A stretch of 64,000 bases of DNA, from contig CALMSY010000022.1 in assembly GCA_937872475.1 (NCBI GenBank), positions 121,111-185,110 of the forward strand. Direction: 5' to 3'. The DNA is from 67-14 sp020438345. GTDB taxonomy: Bacteria > Actinomycetota > Thermoleophilia > Solirubrobacterales > 70-9. The position numbers were made by a program, and so were the translations under genes. Within the stretch, counting starts at the first letter, position 1. The number at the start of each line of letters is the position of its first letter. The notes beneath the pieces were generated by a model that ran no database searches, had not been told where the DNA came from, and saw only the letters and a program-made list of their open reading frames with translations. Below are positions 43,501 to 50,538 of the stretch, piece after piece.

Positions 43501-45379
43501 GTTCCCCGAGAACAACGAGCGTGTCAAGAAGCAGAAAGAACTCCCCATTCGAGTCATTGTCGGGAATCCGCCCTACTCAATCGGTCAGGGAAGCGGCAAC
43601 GACGACAACCAAAATCTGAGCTACGACTCTCTGGACAAGAGAGTCAGTGAAACCTACGCCGCTTTGAGTCGGGCGACCAATCAACGCTCACTCTACGACA
43701 GTTACATACGAGCGATTCGTCTGGCCTCGGATCGCATAGGACCAAACGGAGTCATTTGCTTCGTCTCAAATGGAGGCTTCATCGAAGGCAATACCGCCGA
43801 CGGACTTCGCCGCTCCCTCTTGGACGAATTCGATCAGATATCCGTATTCAACCTTCGAGGAAATCAGCGAACAGCAGGAGAGCAGTCCCGTCGAGAAGGG
43901 GGCAAGATCTTTGGATCAGGAAGTCGAGCGACGGTCGCCATCACCCTGTTGGTCAAGAGCGAATCCAACAGCGATGAGTGCCTTCTTCGTTACCGAGATA
44001 TCGGTGACTACCTGAACCGAGAACAGAAGCTGAGTGGCATAGCGGATGCCGGAAGCTTTGGCGGTTTAGACCTCAGGTCGCTTTCACCAAACTCGGATGG
44101 GGATTGGATCAACCAGCGTGACCCGAACTTCGGTCGTTATGGTCGGCTATCAGCCCGTGCTGATGGGGAGTCAGTAGCTGTCTTCCAAGAGCACTTCAAC
44201 GGTCTCGTCACAAATCGAGATGCGTGGGCCTATGGCTTTTCCAGCCCGAAGGTCTTGGGCAATATCGGGGCCACTATCCAGCACTACACCGAGGAAATTG
44301 GTCGATGGGAAGATGCTGGACGGCCTCAGCCGATTCAGAGTTTCCTAGATAAGGACCCAACGCGGATAGCTTGGACGAGAGGACTTCGACGTTCGGCTGA
44401 GCGAGGTATCGAGGCAGATCTCAGCGCCGAAGCGATACGCGTTTCCAGCTATCGACCTTTCTGCAAGCAGTGGTTGTACTGCGATGAGTTGCTGAATGAA
44501 GTACAAGGGCGCATCCCGCCGCTATTCCCGGACGAAGACACTGGAAACTTTGGTTTCTACATTGTTGCCAGCGGCTCTGGCACTCATCCCTTCTCGGTGC
44601 TCGCAATCGATCAGATCCCCGATCTCAACCTTTGGGGGTCGGGGGGAGGGCATTTCGTTCCCCGCTACACCTACATCGAGCAAGGCAAGGCCGACAATCT
44701 CCTCGATGTCGCTGAGGACGATGGTTCCCCGTACCGTCGTGTGGACAACATCACCGACGAAATCTTGGTCGACTACCAATCCACCTACGGTGAGCGGGTC
44801 ACGAAGGACGACATCTTCTTCTACGTCTACGGCCTTCTCCACAGTCCCGACTACAGAGAGCGGTTTCAGGCCGATCTCAAGAAGATGCTTCCCCGGATCC
44901 CCAAGGTCACGACCGCAGAAGACTTCTTCTCTTTCGCGGCAGCAGGAGCAAAGTTGGCGTCGCTCCACACCGGCTACGAATCAGTCGAGCCGTGGCCGCT
45001 AGCCATCGAAGAACCCGCTGACCCCGACTACCGGATCAAGAAGATGAAGTTCGCCAAGCGGGGCAAGGAGAAAGACCTCTCCACAATCATCTATAACGAC
45101 CAGATCACCGTGGCCGGAATCCCGACAGAGGCCTACCGCTACATGCTCGGATCTCGCTCGGCTATCGAGTGGGTCATGGACCGCTACCAAGTCAAGACCG
45201 ACAAGAAAAGCGGAATCAAAAACGACCCGAACGACTGGTCCGAAGAGGTCGGAGATCCCCGCTACATCCTTGACCTGCTGGGGCGAATCGTCCGGGTCAG
45301 CATCGAGACGATGGAGATCGTGGACGGACTTCCTAGCCTTGAGATATCTGCGCAAGTTGAAACGGGGGTCGAGAGTTGA
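40541..45379 (+). CDS. type ISP single-chain restriction-modification enzyme (nuclease-helicase-methyltransferase)
   Basis: 1,612 residues from ATG 40541; a TTG 27 nt upstream is in frame. Domains in order: an Mrr-like PD-(D/E)xK nuclease with GIDLVAK and AIQCKFF (about 65-80); a superfamily 2 helicase with Walker A MACGTGKT (about 192-199), the DEAH box CDEAHRT (about 328) and a C-terminal lobe with SVGRVMRK; a helical coupler; an N6-adenine methyltransferase with DPFTGTGTF (about 895) and NPPY (about 1008); then a target-recognition region. The size and order match LlaGI/LlaBIII-type enzymes, which methylate one strand and cut after translocation. It is the main antiphage cargo. Confidence 0.93.
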   Translation: MGESKTFHDILGELEAASLDTAEKGNRFERLMQAYLTTDPEFAQIYEQVWLWMDYPGRDGRPDTGIDLVAKSWDGEFTAIQCKFFAPTTTVDKKMIDSFLAASSKVEFDQRLIISTSDKWGKNAEAAIGDLHPPVARLRAQDLANSPIDWSQFSLESPDKMVRVEQHGPRPYQQAANDDVIKGFESHDRGKLIMACGTGKTFTSLRLVEEFVPAGGSVLFLVPSISLLSQTVREWTAQAQRPMRSFAVCSDVKVGKHKKSDSEDISVTDLAFPATTDGERLAQKFFEFPDLTDENGFTAVFSTYQSIGAITEAQSRKHGHGIPEFDLIVCDEAHRTTGVTLEGEDESAFVQVHSDAHVEGKKRLYMTATPRVYGDVAQEKAKGAGAVLADMDDETLYGPEFHRLGFATAVEEGILTDYKVLVLAVDEGHVSRQYQSLLSSGESEIGLEDAAKLVGCWNGLAKRANPEHLDEFATDPEPMRRAVAFAGNIKNSKMIANSFNKVVEDEGTGMAPEGEADLHVQVRHVDGTQNVLVRNEALDWLKEDPGDGGCRILSNARCLSEGVDVPALDSVLFLAPRKSQVDVVQSVGRVMRKLEGKKYGYVILPIAVPADQKPEDALSNNEKYRVVWQVLQALRSHDERLNAVINKLDLTGPTAQTKISVIGVGGGVDEDDRGKNATETGEQLVMSFPNIDDWRDSIFARIVKQVGDRRYWETWAKDIADIAARYVTRITALIEGDDKKIRDEFEVFLKGLKDNLNPQVDEKQAVEMLAQHLITRPVFDALFDGYSFSEENPVSISMQKMLDLLDLERLDKETTDELNAFYKSVRLRAEGITDPAAKQEIVKDLYETFFRSAFKDMADRLGIVYTPVEIVDFILNSADQALREHFGKGITDEGVHVLDPFTGTGTFIVRLIQSGLIKPEDLERKFRYELHANEIVLLAYYVAAINIEEAFHGAVGGEYLPFDGIVLTDTFQMHEEDDQDELPGMERFPENNERVKKQKELPIRVIVGNPPYSIGQGSGNDDNQNLSYDSLDKRVSETYAALSRATNQRSLYDSYIRAIRLASDRIGPNGVICFVSNGGFIEGNTADGLRRSLLDEFDQISVFNLRGNQRTAGEQSRREGGKIFGSGSRATVAITLLVKSESNSDECLLRYRDIGDYLNREQKLSGIADAGSFGGLDLRSLSPNSDGDWINQRDPNFGRYGRLSARADGESVAVFQEHFNGLVTNRDAWAYGFSSPKVLGNIGATIQHYTEEIGRWEDAGRPQPIQSFLDKDPTRIAWTRGLRRSAERGIEADLSAEAIRVSSYRPFCKQWLYCDELLNEVQGRIPPLFPDEDTGNFGFYIVASGSGTHPFSVLAIDQIPDLNLWGSGGGHFVPRYTYIEQGKADNLLDVAEDDGSPYRRVDNITDEILVDYQSTYGERVTKDDIFFYVYGLLHSPDYRERFQADLKKMLPRIPKVTTAEDFFSFAAAGAKLASLHTGYESVEPWPLAIEEPADPDYRIKKMKFAKRGKEKDLSTIIYNDQITVAGIPTEAYRYMLGSRSAIEWVMDRYQVKTDKKSGIKNDPNDWSEEVGDPRYILDLLGRIVRVSIETMEIVDGLPSLEISAQVETGVES

Positions 45380-46284
45380 GTGATTTGAAGCTGTTTCGAA
45401 TCGAGAATGATGAGGTCAAGGAACTCGATGCAGAGACTTCCGTAGTCGAGAAATCTCTTCAGCATCTTTTCGAGAAGCACCTTGAAGGACTTCTCGCAGT
45501 CAGGTTCTTGGCGACCGAGTACGTCACGGGGAAGACTCATGGTGGACGGATCGACACTCTCGGACTCGATGAGAACGGTTCTCCGGTAATCATCGAGTAC
45601 AAGCGGCGCTCCGACGAGAACGTCATGAACCAAGGTCTCTTTTACCTTGACTGGCTGATGGACCACAAGGGCGAGTTTGAGCTTCTGGTCATGAAGGCAC
45701 TAGGCAAGGAGGCAGCGGAGCAGATCGACTGGACGACCCCGCGCTTGCTCTGCATTGCTGGCGACTTCACGAAGTACGACGAACACGCCGTTCAGCAGAT
45801 CAATCGGAACATCGAGCTTCTGCGTTACCGAACGTACCAATCCGACACGTTGATCGCGGTCGAACTTCTCAACGGCGTAGGTGCTGCGACGAAGATCAAG
45901 GAAACGACTTCTGATGCACCATCGAAGTACTCGACTTTCGGGGATCTTCTCGGGCAGGCCGATAAGGGATTGACTGCCTTGTACGAGGGCGTGAGAGACC
46001 TCTGCCTCTCGATGGGAGAAGACACGACCGAGTCAGAGAGAAAGCAATATGTAGCTTTCCGCAGGCTCAAGAACTTCGCCAGTGTCGAGGTCCGGCCCAA
46101 GGCCAACTGCGTCCTCCTCTATCTGAAGCTGGATCCCGACGAGCATGAGTTGGAAGAAGGATTCACGAGAGATGTGAGGGGCATCGGACATTTCGGCACC
46201 GGAGACTTCGAGGTGCGGATCCAATCCCAAGTCGATGTCGAGCGAGCTATCCCGTACATAGAGAGCAGCTACGCAATCAGTTGA
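45376..46284 (+). CDS. PD-(D/E)xK nuclease-like protein with C-terminal DUF5655 domain
   Basis: 302 residues from TTG 45376, overlapping the restriction enzyme stop by 4 nt. The N-terminal domain has the NucS/DUF91-like core GGRIDTLGLDENGSPVIIEYK, giving Asp and Glu-x-Lys of a nuclease site (about 57-76). The C-terminal half matches DUF5655: ALYEGVRDLC, YVAFRRLKNFASVEVRPK, and a closing basic helix. Overlap with the type ISP gene implies co-translation and probable partnership, for example DNA-end processing. A structural DNA-binding role is the alternative. Confidence 0.8.
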   Translation: MSDLKLFRIENDEVKELDAETSVVEKSLQHLFEKHLEGLLAVRFLATEYVTGKTHGGRIDTLGLDENGSPVIIEYKRRSDENVMNQGLFYLDWLMDHKGEFELLVMKALGKEAAEQIDWTTPRLLCIAGDFTKYDEHAVQQINRNIELLRYRTYQSDTLIAVELLNGVGAATKIKETTSDAPSKYSTFGDLLGQADKGLTALYEGVRDLCLSMGEDTTESERKQYVAFRRLKNFASVEVRPKANCVLLYLKLDPDEHELEEGFTRDVRGIGHFGTGDFEVRIQSQVDVERAIPYIESSYAIS

Positions 46285-46308
46285 GGCAGTCTCCGACTCG
46301 GTGATGGA

Positions 46309-47193
46309 GTGACCGATCTGCCAAACGAAATAGTTGGTGCTGCGAATCCAGACTGCTGGTGGTGCGGTGATCCAGCAGATTCCAGAGAGCACCAAGTCAA
46401 AGCCTCCGACATTCGGGAGCTTTTCGGTTCTCCCCCGTACTACGGAGACGACACGCTCTCGCGCTCAGGTACCGAACGAGAAGGTGAGACGACCGGAGTC
46501 AACAGCAACCTTCTGAAGTACGGACAAACGATGTGCCGGTCGTGTAACGACCGCCGAAGTCAGCCTTTCGATGACGCTTGGACGACGCTCATTCGATTCG
46601 TCCTCTCGGCCGAAGAAGCCGTTCTCCGCGCCAGAAAGATCCACCTCAAAGAGGTGTACGGAGAGGATTGGGAGAAGCGCGGACTCGATTTGATCAGGTT
46701 CTTCGTGAAGCAGATCTGTTGCGTTATCGCGGAGAAAGCCGACTCAGAGATTCCAGACGAACTGATCGCCTTCCTAGACGGCGGTTCGGAGCCTGACTCG
46801 CTCCGCCTGCAGCTCGCGGTCGATGAGAACGCTTGGCAATTCACTCGATGGCTGCGAGTCAGTCCAAGCGAAGCTGACCAAGGGGGCGGCCTCATTTTCA
46901 TGGGAAGCAACACCGTCAGCAAAGATCCGGGATCGACTGTCGTCGTGAACATCTACGGCTGGTACATGGTGAGGTGGATGTGCGTTCTTTGGGAGTACGA
47001 CGCGACGAGAGATTTCCCGAGCACGTTCGACTCACCTTGGGTTGATCTGGATACGGTCCATCTGGCGTTGGGGAAAGATCCGCGAGTTGCCGAGAAGTTC
47101 GAAGCTGCAGTTCGAGCCGTTGAGTCAGGCGAGGAGCCCAGAGAGGACGAGGACGTTGACGAATTTCTCAGACGGCTCAATCCCCATAGTTGA
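46309..47193 (+). CDS. HNH-like zinc-containing protein
   Basis: 294 residues from GTG 46309. The N-terminal 90 residues look like an HNH/zinc-ribbon nuclease: C-x2-C in CWWCG, a His in SREHQVKASDI, then MCRSCNDRRSQPFD with the second C-x2-C and Asn. The rest is alpha/beta without a known domain and contains a Trp-rich hydrophobic stretch (VVNIYGWYMVRWMCVLWEY). Its place after two nucleic-acid enzymes makes a defence nuclease likely. The nuclease fold is inferred from the metal pattern. Confidence 0.65.
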   Translation: MTDLPNEIVGAANPDCWWCGDPADSREHQVKASDIRELFGSPPYYGDDTLSRSGTEREGETTGVNSNLLKYGQTMCRSCNDRRSQPFDDAWTTLIRFVLSAEEAVLRARKIHLKEVYGEDWEKRGLDLIRFFVKQICCVIAEKADSEIPDELIAFLDGGSEPDSLRLQLAVDENAWQFTRWLRVSPSEADQGGGLIFMGSNTVSKDPGSTVVVNIYGWYMVRWMCVLWEYDATRDFPSTFDSPWVDLDTVHLALGKDPRVAEKFEAAVRAVESGEEPREDEDVDEFLRRLNPHS

Positions 47194-47314
47194 GCCTGCT
47201 GCGGAGCAAACGTTGCTGTAGAGCGAAAAATCCGCCATCCCGTAAAGGCGTCCACAGCGGAGGCTAAAGTCAGGAACAAATTCTTCCGTTCATCCTAAAA
47301 GGAGGACCTGACCA

Positions 47315-47983
47315 ATGGAAGAGGCATTTCTGAGTGATGATCAAAGGGAACAGATCCGAGCGAAATCTGTTCCCGAACCGGGGATCTACGTTATCGACCG
47401 TCTCGGCTGGCATACCACCGAGGTGGTGGACAGAGAAACCCGAGCTTACGACGAGGACGAGGGCGACGACTCGATGCTCACGGGGCAGGCTTGTACGAAG
47501 AAGCCCAAGAACCTCACCAAGCGCGACATCCAAGATTCGGGCGATGGTCGCTTCGATGGCGTTCAAATCGTCAAGGTCGGGATGGGAATCTACTTCGACG
47601 CAGCAGGCGTCAAGATCCACCTGATATCGGCCCCGCAAGGTCCTGCAGGTCTAAGGCTCAGCGACAGCGGCATTCAGGGCGGTATCGAAGCTCGTGCGGA
47701 GGCTACGGAGCAGATGTTCTCGACAGATCTCTACGAGACCAAGCCCGAAGATGTTCTCGTGATGTTCTCCCGAGACCTTTCTGGCCTCGACAAAGTCTGG
47801 GTAGGGAGGCGGACAAAGGCGAGCCAGTTCGCTTGGCTGATCGACCTTTACGACAGAGGCGAAGATCGGGCTACAGAGATCGTGAGGCCTGCGAGCCAGA
47901 TTCCTCCGGCTGCGATTAAGGTGCCTGATGTCCGGCTTAAGAGCGACTCAAAGAACGGCAGGAAGGGGCTCGGGAATAGGTGA
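47315..47983 (+). CDS. hypothetical protein co-translated with the ImmA/IrrE gene
   Basis: 222 residues, strong AAAGGAGG ribosome site 9 nt before the ATG. Beta-rich N-terminal half (PGIYVIDRLGWHTTEVVDRE), a middle part with FDGVQIVKVGMGIYFDAAG and an acidic/basic C-terminal end. No domain recognised. It overlaps the protease gene by GTGA, so it may be that protein's partner or substrate, in the way regulators or toxins pair with ImmA/IrrE proteases. Confidence 0.65.
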   Translation: MEEAFLSDDQREQIRAKSVPEPGIYVIDRLGWHTTEVVDRETRAYDEDEGDDSMLTGQACTKKPKNLTKRDIQDSGDGRFDGVQIVKVGMGIYFDAAGVKIHLISAPQGPAGLRLSDSGIQGGIEARAEATEQMFSTDLYETKPEDVLVMFSRDLSGLDKVWVGRRTKASQFAWLIDLYDRGEDRATEIVRPASQIPPAAIKVPDVRLKSDSKNGRKGLGNR

Positions 47984-49086
47984 AGCAGGCATTCGATCCG
48001 GCGAGGCTCTCGCTAGCGAGGCAGGCTGCGGGACTACGAAAGAAGGATCTGGCAGAGAAGGTCGGTATCTCCCCGGCATCCATCACTCAGTACGAGGCAG
48101 GTAACACGCTGCCGCCCTCAGGAACCCTTGCGAAACTCGCACTCGCTTGTGGATTCCCAGTCGATTTTCTCGCTTATGACGGCAAGCAATCTCGCCCTAG
48201 TGATTCCACGCTTCCTTACTTTCGAAGCCTCAGATCTACTCGGGCGTTTGAGCGAGATCAGGCAGAAGCATTCGCAGTTCTGGTGTGGCAAGTGGTTCGA
48301 GTGTTCGAAGAGCATGTCGATCTACCTGAAGTGAGCATTCCTTCTCTTCCAATCGAGGAGTTCGAACCGACTGCTCGGGCGGAGAGTCTGGCCGAAGCCG
48401 TAAGGGCCGAATGGGACGTGCCCCGAGGCCCAATCGGGAATGTTGTGAACCTGCTTGAGAACCACGGCGCAGTATGCGCTCGTCAGGTATCTGCGTCATC
48501 GCGGGTGGATGCGTTCTCTCAGTGGATCGACGGTCGCCCGTTTGTCTTGCTCTGGAAGACGAAGAACGATGGTGCGAGATCCAGATTTGATGCGGCTCAC
48601 GAGCTAGGCCACCTTGTCATGCACCCGGATGCTGATCCCGGCAACAAGATCATGGAACGACAGGCGCACGGATTCGCCGCCCCGTTCTTGATGCCAGCCG
48701 ATCAGATCCTTGATGAGCTTCCTAGGAGGTCGCCTACTCAACGCGATATCCCTGCGCTTGTAGACCTTCGAATCAAGTGGGGCGCGTCGATTTCCGCGCT
48801 CTACTATCGGAGCTACGAGTTGGGAGTCATTTCGGAGATGGTCTACCGCCGTTCCATGATTCGCCTGTCTGAGTTCGGATTCCGAAAGCAGGAGCCCGGT
48901 GAGGTCCCAAAGGAAGAGCCATCACTATTGGCTACTGCCTTGGGCTTGATCGAAGACGCCCTTGGATATGGGTTGAACGAACTTGCGAGAGAGACGCGAC
49001 TCTCGGAAGCTCAAGTGGCAGCAATCTGTGAGGTCGCTCAGAAGCCAGCCATTCAGAGCGTCCCCCTGAGACGAATTGGATCGTGA
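47980..49086 (+). CDS. XRE helix-turn-helix / ImmA-IrrE metallopeptidase fusion
   Basis: 368 residues. The N-terminal HTH (LSLARQAAGLRKKDLAEKVG, SPASITQYEAGNTLP) is followed by a linker and an ImmA/IrrE domain with the zinc motif AAHELGHLVMH (about 200-210) and a third acidic residue in MERQAHGFAAPFLMP. The C-terminal part (LRIKWGASISALYYRSYELG) is standard for the family. Such proteins cleave or sense a partner to control mobile elements or act in toxin-antitoxin pairs. It lies between an unknown protein and a HEPN-like protein. Confidence 0.9.
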   Translation: MKQAFDPARLSLARQAAGLRKKDLAEKVGISPASITQYEAGNTLPPSGTLAKLALACGFPVDFLAYDGKQSRPSDSTLPYFRSLRSTRAFERDQAEAFAVLVWQVVRVFEEHVDLPEVSIPSLPIEEFEPTARAESLAEAVRAEWDVPRGPIGNVVNLLENHGAVCARQVSASSRVDAFSQWIDGRPFVLLWKTKNDGARSRFDAAHELGHLVMHPDADPGNKIMERQAHGFAAPFLMPADQILDELPRRSPTQRDIPALVDLRIKWGASISALYYRSYELGVISEMVYRRSMIRLSEFGFRKQEPGEVPKEEPSLLATALGLIEDALGYGLNELARETRLSEAQVAAICEVAQKPAIQSVPLRRIGS

Positions 49087-49090
49087 GAAC

Positions 49091-49843
49091 GTGGATAGCT
49101 GGGGTGAAACGGACACTGAAGCGGTGAGCACCATGCTCTCCGAGTTCGTGCGAGATCTAACACCTAAGAACGGGTCGGGCAATGGAGTCATTACGGCCCG
49201 TAGCTACGCGACCTGCGGTCGAGCGAAAGCACTGGCGTGGAGTGAAAAAGTCCGGCCTATACTGGACCGCCTCTACCCAGAATGGCGGGAAGAGAACGAA
49301 GAGGATCCCTACTTCGAATTTGGGCAAGAGCGCGACGCAAGTTCGAGGCTAATCGAGCGCATCAAGTCCCGAGCCGAAGTGGAAGAGATGTTGGGTCCTG
49401 CGAGCCCCGCTCCTCGTCTGATCGCTGACCAGTTCCATGGCCTCGTTTGGACGGCAGCACAGGCCCAATGGACCACAGGGCATCGTCACGAGGCAGTTCT
49501 AGCCGCTGCCAAGGCCGTCAACTCTCAACTCCAAGCGAAACTGGACCGACGAGACCTCTCTGAGGTCAGGCTTGTTCGAGAAGCGTTTTCGGACAAGGAA
49601 CCGGCCAAAGGAAGGTCGCGGCTGGCATTTCCCCAGATCCAAGATGAGCAAACTCGAAACTCCGTCAGAGAAGGCGTCATGAACTTCGGTGTCGGGTGCT
49701 TCATGGCAATTCGAAATCCCGTAGGCCACGTTCCCAACGATGACCATGACCTGAGCGAACAGCAAGCATTGGAATGTCTTGCGGCGCTTTCGCTCTTAGC
49801 TCGCTGGATCGATGAGTCCGAACCTACGACCAGCGGAACCTAG
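49091..49843 (+). CDS. TIGR02391 (Ymh) family protein with HEPN-like R-x4-H motif
   Basis: 250 residues from GTG 49091, four nt after the protease stop; TTG 49076 and ATG 49133 are in-frame alternatives. The C-terminal half matches the Ymh/TIGR02391 pattern: HRHEAVLAAAKAVNSQL, a Phe/Pro-rich middle, GVMNFGVGCFMAIRNPVGH and an Ala/Leu-rich last helix. RNPVGH fits R-x4-H of HEPN RNases. The N-terminal half is polar. HEPN proteins of this type act as toxins or abortive-infection effectors; the family is found often in defence islands. Last gene of the element. Confidence 0.75.
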   Translation: MDSWGETDTEAVSTMLSEFVRDLTPKNGSGNGVITARSYATCGRAKALAWSEKVRPILDRLYPEWREENEEDPYFEFGQERDASSRLIERIKSRAEVEEMLGPASPAPRLIADQFHGLVWTAAQAQWTTGHRHEAVLAAAKAVNSQLQAKLDRRDLSEVRLVREAFSDKEPAKGRSRLAFPQIQDEQTRNSVREGVMNFGVGCFMAIRNPVGHVPNDDHDLSEQQALECLAALSLLARWIDESEPTTSGT

Positions 49844-49858
49844 GTGGTTCGAAACCCA

Positions 49859-49878
49859 TGGGGAGGTTATGGGGAGGC
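49859..49878. promoter_or_regulatory. candidate integrase arm-type sites, right end
   Basis: Two TGGGGAGG copies, 11 bp apart, matching the pair at 34,141-34,161. The 148-bp stretch from the last gene to the right junction holds nothing else I recognise. Confidence 0.45.
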
Positions 49879-49991
49879 TTTCAGCGCCTTCCAACCAGTT
49901 CCAGCCGAGTCAGGCCGCTCGAAACTGACCCGAGCCAGACGGACTGAAGTGACCTGCCAACCCACTGGCAGAGCAGGATCGTCAGGTGATC

Positions 49992-50062
49992 AGCGGAGGG
50001 GGAGGGATTCGAACCCTCGATACGCCGTAAGACGCATGCTGGTTTTCAAGACCAGTGCATTC
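49992..50062 (-). repeat. right attachment site, part of the intact tRNA-Ser gene
   Basis: Identical over 71 bp to 34,020-34,090. Here the sequence continues into the tRNA 5' half, so the element supplied a replacement 3' end on integration. Confidence 0.93.
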
Positions 50063-50082
50063 AACCGCTCTGCCACCCCTCC
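49994..50082 (-). tRNA. tRNA-Ser (anticodon UGA)
   Basis: 89 nt on the minus strand. Acceptor arms GGAGGGG (5') and CCCCTCC (3') pair perfectly, with G as discriminator base. The anticodon stem CTGGT/ACCAG holds the loop with TGA. A long class II variable arm follows (GCATGCGTCTTACGGCGT region), and the T-loop reads TTCGAAT. CCA is not encoded. It is the integration target of the element to its left. Confidence 0.96.
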
Positions 50083-50120
50083 GGGACTGGTAAAGCCCGC
50101 TGATTCTGACAGGCCGGGGC

Positions 50121-50239
50121 CCGGTTGTGACCTGAGGAGTGCCGGTTGTGACCTGAGGAGGGCCGGTCGTGACCGAGGAGAGCTGGTTGCGACCTGAGGA
50201 GGGCCGGTCGGGTCCTGAGGAGGGCCGGTCGGGTCGTGG
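50121..50239. repeat. minisatellite of 21-bp units
   Basis: Six imperfect units of the form CCGGTTGTGACCTGAGGAGGG begin at 50,121, 50,142, 50,163, 50,183, 50,204 and 50,225. One unit is 20 bp. They lie between the tRNA and a small membrane protein gene with no spacers, so this is a simple tandem repeat. Confidence 0.85.
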
Positions 50240-50265
50240 TTGCGGCGGGCTGGAGCGGAGAGGCT

Positions 50266-50445
50266 CTAGAAAACCAGCAGCAGGGAGCCAGCGACCAGGA
50301 GCAGGACCAGGATGACCACCGTGACCTGGATCATCGGTCCGGACATCAGGACATCAGGCTTGCCTTCGCCTTCGTTGCTGATCCCGAGTTCCTCCATCTC
50401 CTCACGAATCTCCTGCTCTGTCTCGACGTCTCCCGGTTTGCTCAT
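50266..50445 (-). CDS. small C-tail-anchored membrane protein
   Basis: 59 residues from ATG 50445. A charged N-terminal helix (DVETEQEIREEMEELGI) leads to one C-terminal membrane helix (IQVTVVILVLLLVAGSLLLVF), so the bulk faces the cytoplasm. A second ATG lies 30 nt upstream in frame. The function is unknown. It diverges from the MFS gene. Confidence 0.65.
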   Translation of the reverse strand: MSKPGDVETEQEIREEMEELGISNEGEGKPDVLMSGPMIQVTVVILVLLLVAGSLLLVF

Positions 50446-50538
50446 ATGAGCAATATCGCATGAAACCGTCCGCAAATCTCATCTGGATCGGACGAAGTGT
50501 CGAGTTGGTGTTTGACGATCTCCTGTCAGGATGGGGCA

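Larger units (their letters stand above)
34020..50062. mobile_element. integrative element in tRNA-Ser with integrase, replication-like genes and a defence cargo
   Basis: A 71-bp identical direct repeat (34,020-34,090 and 49,992-50,062) is the 3' part of tRNA-Ser. Immediately inside the left copy lie a tyrosine integrase and an excisionase, the normal arrangement of tRNA-targeting elements. Gene content (initiator-like HTH pair with iteron-like array, XRE regulators, small unknown genes, restriction-modification, ImmA/IrrE) and visibly more relaxed codon usage than the flanks mark it as foreign. No conjugation genes, capsid, terminase or portal genes are seen. It is therefore more like a mobilisable genomic island or satellite than an intact ICE or prophage. 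Confidence 0.92.

Noticed and set aside
34020..50062. Intact prophage
   Set aside because: No terminase, portal, capsid, tail or lysis genes are visible in the element.
50121..50239. Possible CRISPR array
   Set aside because: The 21-bp units abut with no unique spacers, and no cas gene is present; it is a minisatellite.
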